From positions 1-64,000 of the forward strand of contig JBBAKL010000008.1 of assembly GCA_040403535.1 (NCBI GenBank): a DNA stretch of 64,000 bases, given 5' to 3'. Both the position numbers and the translations under genes were made by a program. How positions within the stretch are numbered: the stretch's first letter is position 1; the number at the start of each line of letters is the position of its first letter. This DNA is from JAHEYG01 sp040403535 (GTDB lineage Bacteria > Bacteroidota > Bacteroidia > B-17B0 > Aurantibacillaceae). The notes under the pieces are model-generated. The model was given only the letters and a program-made list of their open reading frames with translations, did not search any database and was not told the DNA's origin. Shown here in pieces: positions 1 to 9,500 of this stretch.

Positions 1-995
1 GATCATTAGTTACCGGTGGAGCAGGATTTATTGGTGCTCATGTTACTAATCATCTATTGGAAATGGGTCATGAAGTAGTGGTTCTTGATGATTTAAGCGG
101 AGGATTTAAAGAAAATGTTAATCCAAAAGCCAAGCTGGTAATTGGTTCTATTAGCGACTACAGTTTACTTCAAAAACTTTTTGCCGAAGAGAAGTTTGAT
201 TACGTCTACCATTTAGCTGCCTATGCAGCCGAAGGGTTGAGCCACTTTATTAAACGATTTAATTATAATAATAATGTTTTAGGCAGCATAAATCTGATCA
301 ATCAGGCAGTTTTACATAAAATCAAGTGTTTTGTCTTTACTTCTTCCATTGCAGTTTACGGCAAGGGTCAATTGCCGATGCGTGAAGAGTTAACCCCCAT
401 GCCTGAAGATCCGTACGGAATTGCAAAGTACGCGGTGGAAATGGATTTGAAAGTAACCCATGAGATGTTTGGTTTAAATTATATCATTTTCCGTCCGCAT
501 AACGTATATGGCGAATACCAGAATCTAGGCGATCGTTACCGGAACGTAGTTGGCATCTTTATGAACCAGCTGATGCAGGGCAAACCGCTTACCATTTTTG
601 GCGACGGAACGCAAACACGTGCCTTTAGTTACATTGCCGATGTAGCGCCCTATATTGCCAAATCAGTAAACATTAAAGAAGCCTATAATGAGGTGTTTAA
701 TATTGGAGGCGATAATGATTATTCAGTGAAAGAATTAGCCGAAGAAGTAATAAAGGTAATGGGTGTTAGTCAGCCGGTTCGTTATTTGGATGCACGCAAC
801 GAAGTTCAGCACGCTTATTCGGATCATACTAAAATGAAAAATGTGTTTAAAGTTGATGAAAAAGGTTTTACCACTTTAAATGAAGGTTTACAAAAGATGG
901 CGGCATGGGCAAAAACAGCCGGAATTAAAAAAAGCGCCAAATTCGAAAACATTGAAATAACCGAAAAGCTTCCTAAAGTTTGGTTAGAAGAATAA
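1..995 (+). CDS. NAD-dependent epimerase/dehydratase (extended SDR), 5' end outside the window
   Basis: The reading frame is open from base 3 and runs past the first internal ATG (base 57). The codons before that ATG encode TGGAGFIG, the dinucleotide-binding loop of extended SDR enzymes, so the true start lies upstream of the window. Further SDR marks are the TSS serine region (FTSSIAVYG) and the catalytic YGIAK (YxxxK). The family interconverts nucleotide sugars, as UDP-glucose 4-epimerase does, using bound NAD in the cytoplasm. The exact substrate cannot be told from sequence. rdgB follows after 25 bases on the same strand, so co-transcription is possible. Confidence 0.85.
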   Translation, partial: SLVTGGAGFIGAHVTNHLLEMGHEVVVLDDLSGGFKENVNPKAKLVIGSISDYSLLQKLFAEEKFDYVYHLAAYAAEGLSHFIKRFNYNNNVLGSINLINQAVLHKIKCFVFTSSIAVYGKGQLPMREELTPMPEDPYGIAKYAVEMDLKVTHEMFGLNYIIFRPHNVYGEYQNLGDRYRNVVGIFMNQLMQGKPLTIFGDGTQTRAFSYIADVAPYIAKSVNIKEAYNEVFNIGGDNDYSVKELAEEVIKVMGVSQPVRYLDARNEVQHAYSDHTKMKNVFKVDEKGFTTLNEGLQKMAAWAKTAGIKKSAKFENIEITEKLPKVWLEE

Positions 996-1020
996 TATAA
1001 TTACGATTTCACGTTCATAT

Positions 1021-1599
1021 ATGGAACTGGTATTTGTTACCGCTAATAACCATAAAGCTGCCGAAGTCCAAAAGGTAGTAAACAGCCGGATAAAAATTTT
1101 GTCTTTGAAAGATATTAATTGTTTTGATGATATAGAGGAAACAGGAAATACATTTCATGAAAACGCATTAATAAAAACAAGGCATGTTTTTAATAAATTC
1201 CGTTTAAATTGTTTTGCTGATGATTCGGGCTTGGAAGTGGAAGCTTTAAATGGTGCGCCGGGAGTTTTCTCAGCCCGTTATTCTGGCGAACCGAAGAATG
1301 ATGCTAATAATATTGTCAAATTACTTCAAAATCTTAAAAACCACAGTAACCGAAATGCGTGCTTTAAAACCGTGATTGCATTAGTAATTAATGGTGAAGA
1401 ATTCACGTTTGAAGGTAAAATCAATGGAACGATTTCAACTGAAATACTCGGCAAAAACGGATTTGGTTACGATCCTGTGTTTATACCACAAGGTTACACT
1501 ACAACATTCGCTCAAATGACATCGGAAGAGAAAAATAGTATTTCTCATAGGGCCTTGGCAGTTCAAAAACTGAACGCCTTCCTTAATTCCTACGTATAG
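1021..1599 (+). CDS. rdgB: RdgB/HAM1 non-canonical purine NTP pyrophosphatase
   Basis: The 192-residue product has the usual family length. It begins with the nucleotide-binding loop FVTANNHKAAEV, followed by FADDSGLEVEALNGAPGVFS and GFGYDPVFIPQG, then the SHRALA motif near the end. The enzyme hydrolyses ITP, dITP and XTP to monophosphates in the cytoplasm and keeps deaminated purines out of DNA and RNA. The ATG at 1021 gives the complete N-terminal strand. The gene lies 25 bases after the epimerase gene. Confidence 0.93.
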   Translation: MELVFVTANNHKAAEVQKVVNSRIKILSLKDINCFDDIEETGNTFHENALIKTRHVFNKFRLNCFADDSGLEVEALNGAPGVFSARYSGEPKNDANNIVKLLQNLKNHSNRNACFKTVIALVINGEEFTFEGKINGTISTEILGKNGFGYDPVFIPQGYTTTFAQMTSEEKNSISHRALAVQKLNAFLNSYV

Positions 1600-1711
1600 A
1601 TTGTTAATTAATCCGTTAATTACTTCTAATTGATCCTTTAAAATCAAGCCCTTTAAAACTTGAAATTTAAGAAGGTAAAAATTGCCTGTAATTTTCTATT
1701 GCTCTATACTT

Positions 1712-4399
1712 ATGTCTAAATTAAAAATTGGAATTATTTTTGGCGGCCGTTCAAAAGAACGAGAAATTTCTTTTGCAGGCGGCCGCACGGTTTACGATAA
1801 TCTTAACAAGTCTATTTTTGAAGCAGTTCCGCTATTTGTAGATTCGTTCGGGAATTTCGTTTTGCTTAATTGGCAATTTGTATACAAAGGCACTATTCGC
1901 GATTTCTATCCGCCGGTTGAATTTCTTTCTGCCTCCAATACCGAATTCCAATACTATGCAGAAAACTTAGGTAACTTATCCGTTCAGCAACAAGACGAAC
2001 TCATCACAAGAATTGGTAAAAAAGTAAAAGTTGACGAACTAAATACATTAATCGATTTTGCTTTTCTGTGCTTGCATGGCCCCTATGGTGAAGATGGAAG
2101 AATTCAGGGTTTATTTGAATATTTAAGTATACCCTATTCAGGATCGGGCATATTGCCTTCAGCAATTGGCATAGACAAGAGTGTACAAAAAACTTTAATG
2201 GTACGCGCCGGCTTTAATTCACCTTCTTTTTTCACAATTGACCGTGCGGCTTGGATAAAGGGTGAGTGCAAGGGGGTGTGGGATAAGGCGAAAGCGGAAA
2301 TAGGTTTTCCAATGGTGATCAAGCCTGCTAATCAGGGCTCTTCCATTGGCGTAACTATTCTTTCTAATAATAGCGAGCAGGCGTTTATGTCGGCTATTGA
2401 AAAAGCATTATTTACCAAATGGGCAGATGCTATAGAATGGAATAAATTAAATGAACGCGAAAAAATTGAGTGGGTTCGTCATATAACAGATATCAGAGAA
2501 GGAATTGGCCTACCAATTTTAATCGACAATTCGGATTTGGTTTACGATCCTAATACCTTAATTGAAAAACTAAATTCTCATTTAAAAACAAAAGAGGGTT
2601 GTGTGCTTGAAAGTTTGGATGGAGAAAGCACAGTTTTGGTTGAAGGATTTATTGAGGGTAAAGAATTTAGTTGTATTGTTCTGGAGGATGAGAAAGGGAA
2701 GGCAATTGCATTACCTCCAACAGAAATAAGAAAAGGGAAAGAGTTGTTTGATTACAGAAGTAAATACATGCCTGGTTTATCGAGAAAAATAACACCAATT
2801 GATTTGCCGGACAATCAGATAAACGATATCAGAAAAGAATGCGAAAAATTATTTTACACATTAAATTTTGATGTGTATGCACGTATTGATGGATTTTTAA
2901 GCAAGGACGGTAAAATATTTTTGAACGATCCGAACACAACTTCTGGGATGATGCCATCGTCATTTTTCTTCCATCAGGCGGCAGAGATTGGGTTAAACCC
3001 ATCACAATTCTTAACTTATATAATACGCACTTCCCTGGCTAAACGAATAAAAAATTCGAAAGGAGCAAGACTTTACGACACTTTATTAACGCAATTAGAT
3101 AGTAATATAAAAAGCGAAAAAACAGCCCGAAGCAATAAAATAAAAGTGGCTGTTATATTAGGAGGTTATTCTTCAGAGCGCCACATCTCTGTTGAAAGCG
3201 GAAGAAACATTTATGAAAAGTTGGCTTCATCTGAAAAATATGCGCCTATACCGGTATTCTTGACTGGAAATGCCGATAATCATTTAATGTATAAGCTACC
3301 GATTAATTTGTTATTAAAGGATAATGCGGATGATATTAAGGAAAAGATTAATAATTATAAGGTACATCCAATCATTAACCAAACGATAAAAGAGTGTAAT
3401 ACGGTTACCGAAAAATATTCATCTGCTTCCAGTTTAATGGCACCGCAACTTTTAACCTATGAAGATTTGGCTAAAGAGGTTAGTCAGGTGTTTATTGCAC
3501 TTCATGGTCGTCCGGGTGAAGATGGCTCCGTTCAGGAGAAATTAGAAGCCGTAGGGTTAACCTATAACGGCTCAGACAAATCGAGTTCTGAAATTACCAT
3601 TGACAAGTATCGCACCAATGAGTTACTGATGAAAAATGGTTTGCTTGCAGCTAAGCATATGCTGATTACATCAGAAATGTGGAATAAGAATAAGGAGCAA
3701 ATTATGGCTACTTTACAAAACGATTACCACTATCCTTTCATTGCTAAGCCGGTAGATGATGGTTGCAGCAGTGCGGTGAAAAAAATAAAAACTTTCGAGG
3801 AATTTGAAGCATTCGCAAAGTTGATGTTTCGTAATTCGGAGGATCTGGATGAAAAGGCGGCAGAAGTGTTGCACATCAAGCCAAAGGAAGAATTTCCAAT
3901 GAAGCCTGTAATTTTGGTTGAAGAACTGATTTCTAGAAATGGCGCAAAACACTTTTTAGAAATTACCGGCGGTATGCTAACTAAGTACAATTCTAAAGGC
4001 CAGTTAGAATACGAGGTATTTGAAGCATCAGAGGCATTGGCTGAAGGCGATGTGTTGAGTTTGGAAGAAAAGTTTTTGGCAGGTCAGGGACAAAATATAA
4101 CTCCTGCGCGTTACGCAAAAGATCCTGCAGAGAGACAACTACTTTCTGATCAAGTGAAACAAGCTTTAGGTGCTGCCGCTAAAGCACTGAATGTGCTAGG
4201 TTATTGTAGAATAGATGCCTTTGTAAGAGTTTTTGATGGACCGAAAGCAGAAGTGATTTTTATAGAAGTAAATTCACTTCCGGGCATGACTCCTGCAACC
4301 TGTATTTATCATCAGGCCGCCATCAATCACTATAAGCCATATGAGTTCATCGATAGGATTCTGGATTTTGGCATCAAACGGAGGCTCGCAAAGGCCTAA
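1712..4399 (+). CDS. ddl: Tandem double D-alanine-D-alanine ligase (two ATP-grasp units in one chain)
   Basis: The 895-residue protein contains two full Ddl-like units, about residues 1-465 and 476-895. Both have the N-terminal glycine loop with the D-Ala-binding Glu (GGRSKEREIS and GGYSSERHIS), the HGxxGEDG motif and the RID Arg/Asp pair. The metal-binding site differs. Unit 2 has the canonical EVNSLPGMT (Glu852, Asn854). Unit 1 has NDPNTTSGM, so Asp406 replaces Glu and the following Pro is Ser. Each unit is longer than the usual 300-360 residues. Ddl joins two D-alanines for peptidoglycan. The start is taken at ATG 1712 because it sits 4 residues before the first beta strand; an upstream TTG at 1682 would add 10 unrelated residues. 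One unit may be catalytic and the other regulatory, or they may differ in substrate. Confidence 0.85.
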   Translation: MSKLKIGIIFGGRSKEREISFAGGRTVYDNLNKSIFEAVPLFVDSFGNFVLLNWQFVYKGTIRDFYPPVEFLSASNTEFQYYAENLGNLSVQQQDELITRIGKKVKVDELNTLIDFAFLCLHGPYGEDGRIQGLFEYLSIPYSGSGILPSAIGIDKSVQKTLMVRAGFNSPSFFTIDRAAWIKGECKGVWDKAKAEIGFPMVIKPANQGSSIGVTILSNNSEQAFMSAIEKALFTKWADAIEWNKLNEREKIEWVRHITDIREGIGLPILIDNSDLVYDPNTLIEKLNSHLKTKEGCVLESLDGESTVLVEGFIEGKEFSCIVLEDEKGKAIALPPTEIRKGKELFDYRSKYMPGLSRKITPIDLPDNQINDIRKECEKLFYTLNFDVYARIDGFLSKDGKIFLNDPNTTSGMMPSSFFFHQAAEIGLNPSQFLTYIIRTSLAKRIKNSKGARLYDTLLTQLDSNIKSEKTARSNKIKVAVILGGYSSERHISVESGRNIYEKLASSEKYAPIPVFLTGNADNHLMYKLPINLLLKDNADDIKEKINNYKVHPIINQTIKECNTVTEKYSSASSLMAPQLLTYEDLAKEVSQVFIALHGRPGEDGSVQEKLEAVGLTYNGSDKSSSEITIDKYRTNELLMKNGLLAAKHMLITSEMWNKNKEQIMATLQNDYHYPFIAKPVDDGCSSAVKKIKTFEEFEAFAKLMFRNSEDLDEKAAEVLHIKPKEEFPMKPVILVEELISRNGAKHFLEITGGMLTKYNSKGQLEYEVFEASEALAEGDVLSLEEKFLAGQGQNITPARYAKDPAERQLLSDQVKQALGAAAKALNVLGYCRIDAFVRVFDGPKAEVIFIEVNSLPGMTPATCIYHQAAINHYKPYEFIDRILDFGIKRRLAKA

Positions 4400-4570
4400 T
4401 TACAAACAGGAAGCAAAAAATAATAACACGCTGATTATTAGTAATATATAAGGTTATTAAAAATCAATTAACTGGTTTTAAACAAGTTAGGAACACTGCC
4501 TTCGGCTTTTATTGCTCTTGTTTTTAAGGACTTTCGTCTAAATATCGAAGTTATTAACAGCTTTACCCCT

Positions 4571-4578
4571 TATATTTG
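4571..4578 (+). promoter_or_regulatory. Candidate -7 box TATATTTG
   Basis: This matches the Bacteroidota -7 consensus TAnnTTTG and ends 19 bases before the ATG at 4598. No convincing -33 TTG was seen at the expected distance. Confidence 0.5.
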
Positions 4579-4597
4579 TTAATAAGTCTAAAAAGCC

Positions 4598-5035
4598 ATG
4601 TTTGAGATTTTAAAAAACTTCGAGAGTAAATACAATACCTTAAAGAAAAAAGGTTTACGTATTGAAGGATTATCAATGATTGATCCTAAACGTAAGAAAC
4701 ATGTTATCATGATTTCGAAACCGTTTTTGTTTGATAACCGTCAGTTACCAAAAACCTATGAGGGTTTAGAAATTAAATCTAAAATCGAAGGTGGCCTACC
4801 TGAAGAATTTAAGTTTGATAAGGAAGCCGCAAAAAAAGAATATTTGTGGGCACCTGCAAAATTTGAAAAGTATGTGGATCGTTGCTCTGATGAAATCAGA
4901 AAGCAATTCGGAAATCCAAACATGTCGCGTCAGGAAATGTTAGATGCTTTAGCATTCGGAAATTTCGAAGAACACAAAAAGAAAAGTTTACAGTTGATGA
5001 AAGAAGGAAAAATTCCGCCTTTCAAATTAAACTAA
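4598..5035 (+). CDS. Conserved-looking hypothetical protein, 145 residues
   Basis: I do not recognise this family. The protein is lysine-rich and soluble, with no signal peptide or membrane segment. The N-terminal half is probably alpha/beta (RIEGLSMIDPKRKKHVIMIS). The C-terminal half is probably helical and ends in a basic stretch (EEHKKKSLQLMKEGKIPPF). It appears to be a single-gene unit, with a -7 box upstream at 4571 and a strong terminator downstream at 5088. Those flanking signals and the clean codon pattern support a real gene. No function is assigned. Confidence 0.8.
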   Translation: MFEILKNFESKYNTLKKKGLRIEGLSMIDPKRKKHVIMISKPFLFDNRQLPKTYEGLEIKSKIEGGLPEEFKFDKEAAKKEYLWAPAKFEKYVDRCSDEIRKQFGNPNMSRQEMLDALAFGNFEEHKKKSLQLMKEGKIPPFKLN

Positions 5036-5087
5036 AGAATATAAGCAGATTGTTATAATTAAGGGTTAAGCAATTTTGCTTTGGTTC

Positions 5088-5125
5088 AAAAAGTCCTCTG
5101 TTAATTCAGGGGACTTTTTGTTTTT
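5088..5125 (+). terminator. Rho-independent terminator
   Basis: A 13-bp stem (5088-5100 with 5107-5119, one G-U pair) closes a 6-base loop. It is followed by GTTTTT on the plus strand. It ends the transcript of the 145-residue gene. Confidence 0.85.
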
Positions 5126-5193
5126 CTGCACTATTAATGAGTAGGCCGGCAATAGTATTGAGTTTATAAATGGTAATTCTGCAGTACTACACC

Positions 5194-5201
5194 TACCTTT
5201 G
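5194..5201 (+). promoter_or_regulatory. Candidate -7 box TACCTTTG
   Basis: Exact TAnnTTTG match only 4 bases before the ATG at 5206. It lies inside the longer open frame that begins at 5170, which argues for the later start. If used, the transcript would have almost no leader. Confidence 0.5.
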
Positions 5202-5205
5202 TTTT

Positions 5206-6441
5206 ATGAAAAAAAGCATCGTAGTATTTATATTCTTATTATCAATTACTTCTTTTTCTCAATCAAAAAAGAAAGTTCTGTTTATCGGAAACAGTTATAC
5301 CTATTTCAATAATCTTCCTCAGTTGGTTGCCGATATAGCTTTATCAAAACAAGATACTGTCATTTACGACTCCAGTGCGCCCGGTGGATTTACATTTCAA
5401 ATGCATTGTTCAAATTCAACAACCTGGCAAAAAATCCGTGCTATGAATTGGGATGTTGTTGTTCTTCAAGGACAAAGTCAGGAGCCTTCTTTCTCACCAA
5501 CACAAGTAATGAGTCAAACATATCCCTACGCGAAACAATTGTGTGATAGCGTTAGGGCAAATAATCCTTGTACTGAAGTCATGTTTTTTATGACTTGGGG
5601 AAGAAAAAACGGTGACCAATCTAATTGCGCTTTATATACACCTGTATGCACTTTTGCAGGAATGAATGCCCGCCTCCGCGAGAGCTATCTAATGTTTAAA
5701 GATAGTTTTGCTGCAACTGCCGCGCCTGTTGGTGTTGCCTGGAAAAATTTCAGAAACGCTTTTCCATTAATTGATTTATACATTTCTGATGAAAGTCACC
5801 CGAGTCTGCATGGATCTTATTTAGCGGCATGCGTATTTTATTCTTCAATTTTTAAGAAAACAACAGTGGGTTCAAACTACAATCCATCTTTACCTTCTAA
5901 TGAACTTAGTTCTATTCAAACAATTGCTTCTAAAACCGTATTAGATAGTACTGATGTATGGAATTTAGGCTCCGCTAAACCCATCTCTAATTTTAGCTAT
6001 ACCATTCATCCTTCTTTTCAGGTTCAATTTTTTAACTCTTCTCTTAACGCAAAAGCATATCAATGGTCATTTGGGAGTTCTGCCAAAAATCCCACCTTCA
6101 ACTTTTCGGGTCCGGGTACATATACAGTTCAGCTGAAGTCTTCCAATTCCTGTACATCCGACAGCATTACAAAAATCATTACACTTACCAATATCGCCGA
6201 GCAAGAATTGTCAGAATTCATGAGTGTTACATTTTACAATAATCAACTCATTGTAAAGTTAACGCATCCCTCCGAATATAAACTTTGCCTTTATTTAATT
6301 GATGGAAAACTAATCAGAACCGAAAACGGCTTATTTTCAGAAAAACCTTATTTTTTCACCAATGTCAATAATGGTATTTACCTGTTAAAATTAGAATCAA
6401 ACGGTAAATTTATAACCCGAAAAGTAATAATAACCGACTAA
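5206..6441 (+). CDS. Secreted SGNH-like hydrolase (DUF4886 type) with PKD and T9SS type A domains
   Basis: The 411-residue protein starts with a signal peptide (MKKSIVVFIFLLSITSFSQ). An SGNH-like domain follows, with GNSYT around Ser30 and a late D-E-S-H-P motif (Asp195, His198), as in DUF4886 proteins; family members are probably esterases or glycan-acting enzymes. Next come a short PKD-like beta sandwich (AYQWSFG, GPGTYTVQL) and a C-terminal type A sorting domain ending in GIYLLKLESNGKFITRKVI. It should pass the outer membrane through the type IX system and be attached or released. The ATG at 5206 is preferred to the one at 5170 because it starts the signal peptide. The substrate is unknown. 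Confidence 0.82.
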   Translation: MKKSIVVFIFLLSITSFSQSKKKVLFIGNSYTYFNNLPQLVADIALSKQDTVIYDSSAPGGFTFQMHCSNSTTWQKIRAMNWDVVVLQGQSQEPSFSPTQVMSQTYPYAKQLCDSVRANNPCTEVMFFMTWGRKNGDQSNCALYTPVCTFAGMNARLRESYLMFKDSFAATAAPVGVAWKNFRNAFPLIDLYISDESHPSLHGSYLAACVFYSSIFKKTTVGSNYNPSLPSNELSSIQTIASKTVLDSTDVWNLGSAKPISNFSYTIHPSFQVQFFNSSLNAKAYQWSFGSSAKNPTFNFSGPGTYTVQLKSSNSCTSDSITKIITLTNIAEQELSEFMSVTFYNNQLIVKLTHPSEYKLCLYLIDGKLIRTENGLFSEKPYFFTNVNNGIYLLKLESNGKFITRKVIITD

Positions 6442-6531
6442 CGGGTTATTTTTACCGAAAAACCAAAATCCCATTGTGAAATCCACTAATTTTTTAGTAA
6501 ATTAGAATCTTGCTTAAGCAACTTTTATCCA

Positions 6532-9500
6532 ATGAAAAAGATATTCATTTTTGTATTTATATTCTCAGTTTTTTGCACATCGGCTCAACGTGGTAAGAAT
6601 GGTGCCGGAAATATTACAGTTGCCAACACAATTGTAAATGCTTATACTGCTTTAACTGCAAGTGTTAACGCGGGAGCTACTTCTGTTTCGGTTACCAGCA
6701 CAGCCGGTTATACTACAGGAGATTTGGTAATGATCATCCAAATGCAAGGCGCCACCGTTAATGCGTATTCAAATTTTCCATGGATTGACCCAACCATGGG
6801 TTTGCCTAATGACACTTCCATGGGTTACATTCAAAATTACAATACCTGTGGTAATTATGAATTTGCGCAGATCAATTCGATTTTGAGTGCAACATCCATG
6901 AGCTTAGATTGTCAATTGAAAAACTCATATTCTAACACCGGAAAAACTCAGGTAGTTCGCGTACCTCGGTTTACAACTCTTGCAGTAAGTGGAGCCGGAT
7001 TTATTACTTGTCCAACATGGAATGGATCTACCGGAGGTATTGTGGTGGTTGAGGTTGAGTCTAATGCCACATTAAGCAGCGTGCCTTCAATTAGTGTAAC
7101 CGGAAAAGGTTTCAGGGGCGGCGCTGTAGAAAACTCATCTACGCTTTCCGGAGCTAATAAATTCGGTTCAACTAAACCTTCTGAAGGTGCCTACAAAGGA
7201 GAAAGTATCGCGGGTGACACCAATGATTATAAAAACTGGTCGGTTGTCTTTTGTCGTGGCGCTATTGCAAATGGCGGCGGTGGAGGTACAGCTCATAATG
7301 CCGGCGGTGGCGGAGGAGCTAACGGTGGGGTAGTTGCGGCATATCGTGCCTACGGTAATCCGGCGGCTGGCTATGCAACTGCTTGGAATTTAGAATCGGC
7401 AGGTTTTGCAACATTTACTTCTTCAGGAGGTGGTCGTGGCGGATATTCATTCTCTTCAACTAACCAAAATCCTACTGTATTTGGTCCGGGTTCAGGCGGA
7501 TGGTCGGGAGATGGCAGAAGAAACATGGGAGGATTTGGAGGCAGACCATTAAATTATTCTACCGGAAAATTATTTATAGGCGGTGGCGGTGGAGCCGGTG
7601 ATGCTAACGATGGATACGGGGCGCCTGCTGGTAACGGAGGCGGTATGGTGTATATGTTGGTATACGGAAGCCTTTCGGGTGCAGGAACAATTGCAGCTGA
7701 TGGCGGAAACGGTCAAAATACTGTAATAGCCGGAAGTTGTACTGGTAAAGATGGTGCTGGCGGCGGCGGCGGCGGCGGAACTGTTGTATTAAATGTTGTA
7801 GGTACTACAAATTTAACAGCAGCAAACGCATTAAGCGCACGTGGTGGTAATGGTGGTAATGTAAATTTTGGAGCACCTTGTTTAAATACCGAAGCCTACG
7901 GTCCTGGTGCAGGCGGGGGTGGCGGATATATAAGCGTAAGCGGAACGTTACCTTTAAATACTGTAGCCGGTGGTACCTGCGGAATTGTAACCGGTAATTC
8001 CAGCTCTATCAGAACTAACTTCCCGCCAAATGGCGCAACAAATGGCGGAACGGGATCTAACGGTACGATACCAGCGGCAATTACACTAACAGCAACTCCT
8101 TCCACAACAATTTGCGTTAATAATTCTACTTCATTATCAGCAGGAACTAACACAATTGGAGTTACGATTAACTGGTTTAATGCAGCGGCAGGCGGATCAC
8201 CAATCGGTACAGGTTCACCTTTTACAACACCAACATTTACAGCCCCCGGAACTTATACATTATATGCCGGATTCTGCGATGGTGGCACATACCGTGTGCC
8301 TTCGGTTATTTCAGTAATTACCGGCCCTACATTAACGGTTAATTCACCTTCAATTTGTTCGGGACAATCAGCAACGCTTACTGCAAGTGGTGCTGCAACC
8401 TATACCTGGAATACCGGAGCAACATCAGCTTCCATTGTAGTTAACCCAACGGTAACAACAACCTATACCGTTACGGGAGCATTATCTACATGTTCAGGAG
8501 AGAGAACAACCACTGTTACTTTATTGAGCGCTCCAAGCATTACGGCTACACCTGTTAATATTTGTAATGGACAAACAGCAACACTTACTGCAAGTGGCGC
8601 TACAACTTATACCTGGAATACGGGAGCAACTTCTCCTTCTATAGTTGTTAATCCAACAGTAACAACATCCTATACTATTACCGGAAGCAATGGCTCATGC
8701 GGTTCTAATCAAACAACTTCAGTTACAGTAAACTCGCTTCCAACAGTAACATCTAATACTGCAACAATTTGTTCAGGTCAAAGTGCTACATTAACTGCTG
8801 GCGGTGCTACAACTTATACCTGGAATACGGGAGCTACTTCAACATCAATTGTTGTTTCACCCACAGTTACTACAAACTATACGGTTACAGGTAATGACGG
8901 AACTTGTTCCAGTACGCGAACCACAACGGTTGTTATTGCGCCTACGCCTACTGTATCTGCTAATAGTGATACCATTTGCATCGGAGCATCAACTGTTTTA
9001 ACAGCGAGTGGTGCAACTTCCTATACATGGAGCACGGGCCCAACAACAGCAACTATTTCCGTGTCACCAACCGTAACAACTACCTATACTGTAGTGGGCT
9101 CTAATGGCTCTTGCAGCAATACAAGAACGCTAAGTGTAAATGTAAATGCTTTACCTGTTATTTCGGCTAATTCGCCAACAATGTGCAGCGGGCAAACAGT
9201 TATATTAACTGCAAGCGGCGCTTCAACCTATACCTGGAATCCGGGTGGTTTAAGTGGCAGTTCGGTGACCGTAAGTCCAAGTACGTCTACTAACTACACT
9301 GTAATTGGAACAAGTAGCTTATCCTGTGTCGGATCCCGTACAACAAATGTTTCAGTTACAGCAACTCCAACCGTAGCGGCATCTTCAGCAACAATTTGTC
9401 CTGGTGGAACCGCCACCTTAGTAGCAAGTGGCGCAACAACTTATACATGGAATCCGGGGGGTGTTACCGGAACAACATTTACTGTGGCTCCGGCTTCCAA

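Noticed and set aside
1682..1711. Earlier TTG start for the tandem Ddl
   Set aside because: The extra 10 residues match nothing in the family and the ATG at 1712 begins the first strand.
4400..4597. Possible small RNA or mobile remnant in the 198-base gap after ddl
   Set aside because: No strong hairpin, repeat or start was found beyond the -7 box of the next gene.
7896..8153. 85-residue Pro/Val-rich minus-strand frame in the giant repeat gene
   Set aside because: It is the reverse frame of the Gly-rich coding sequence and has no regulatory signal.
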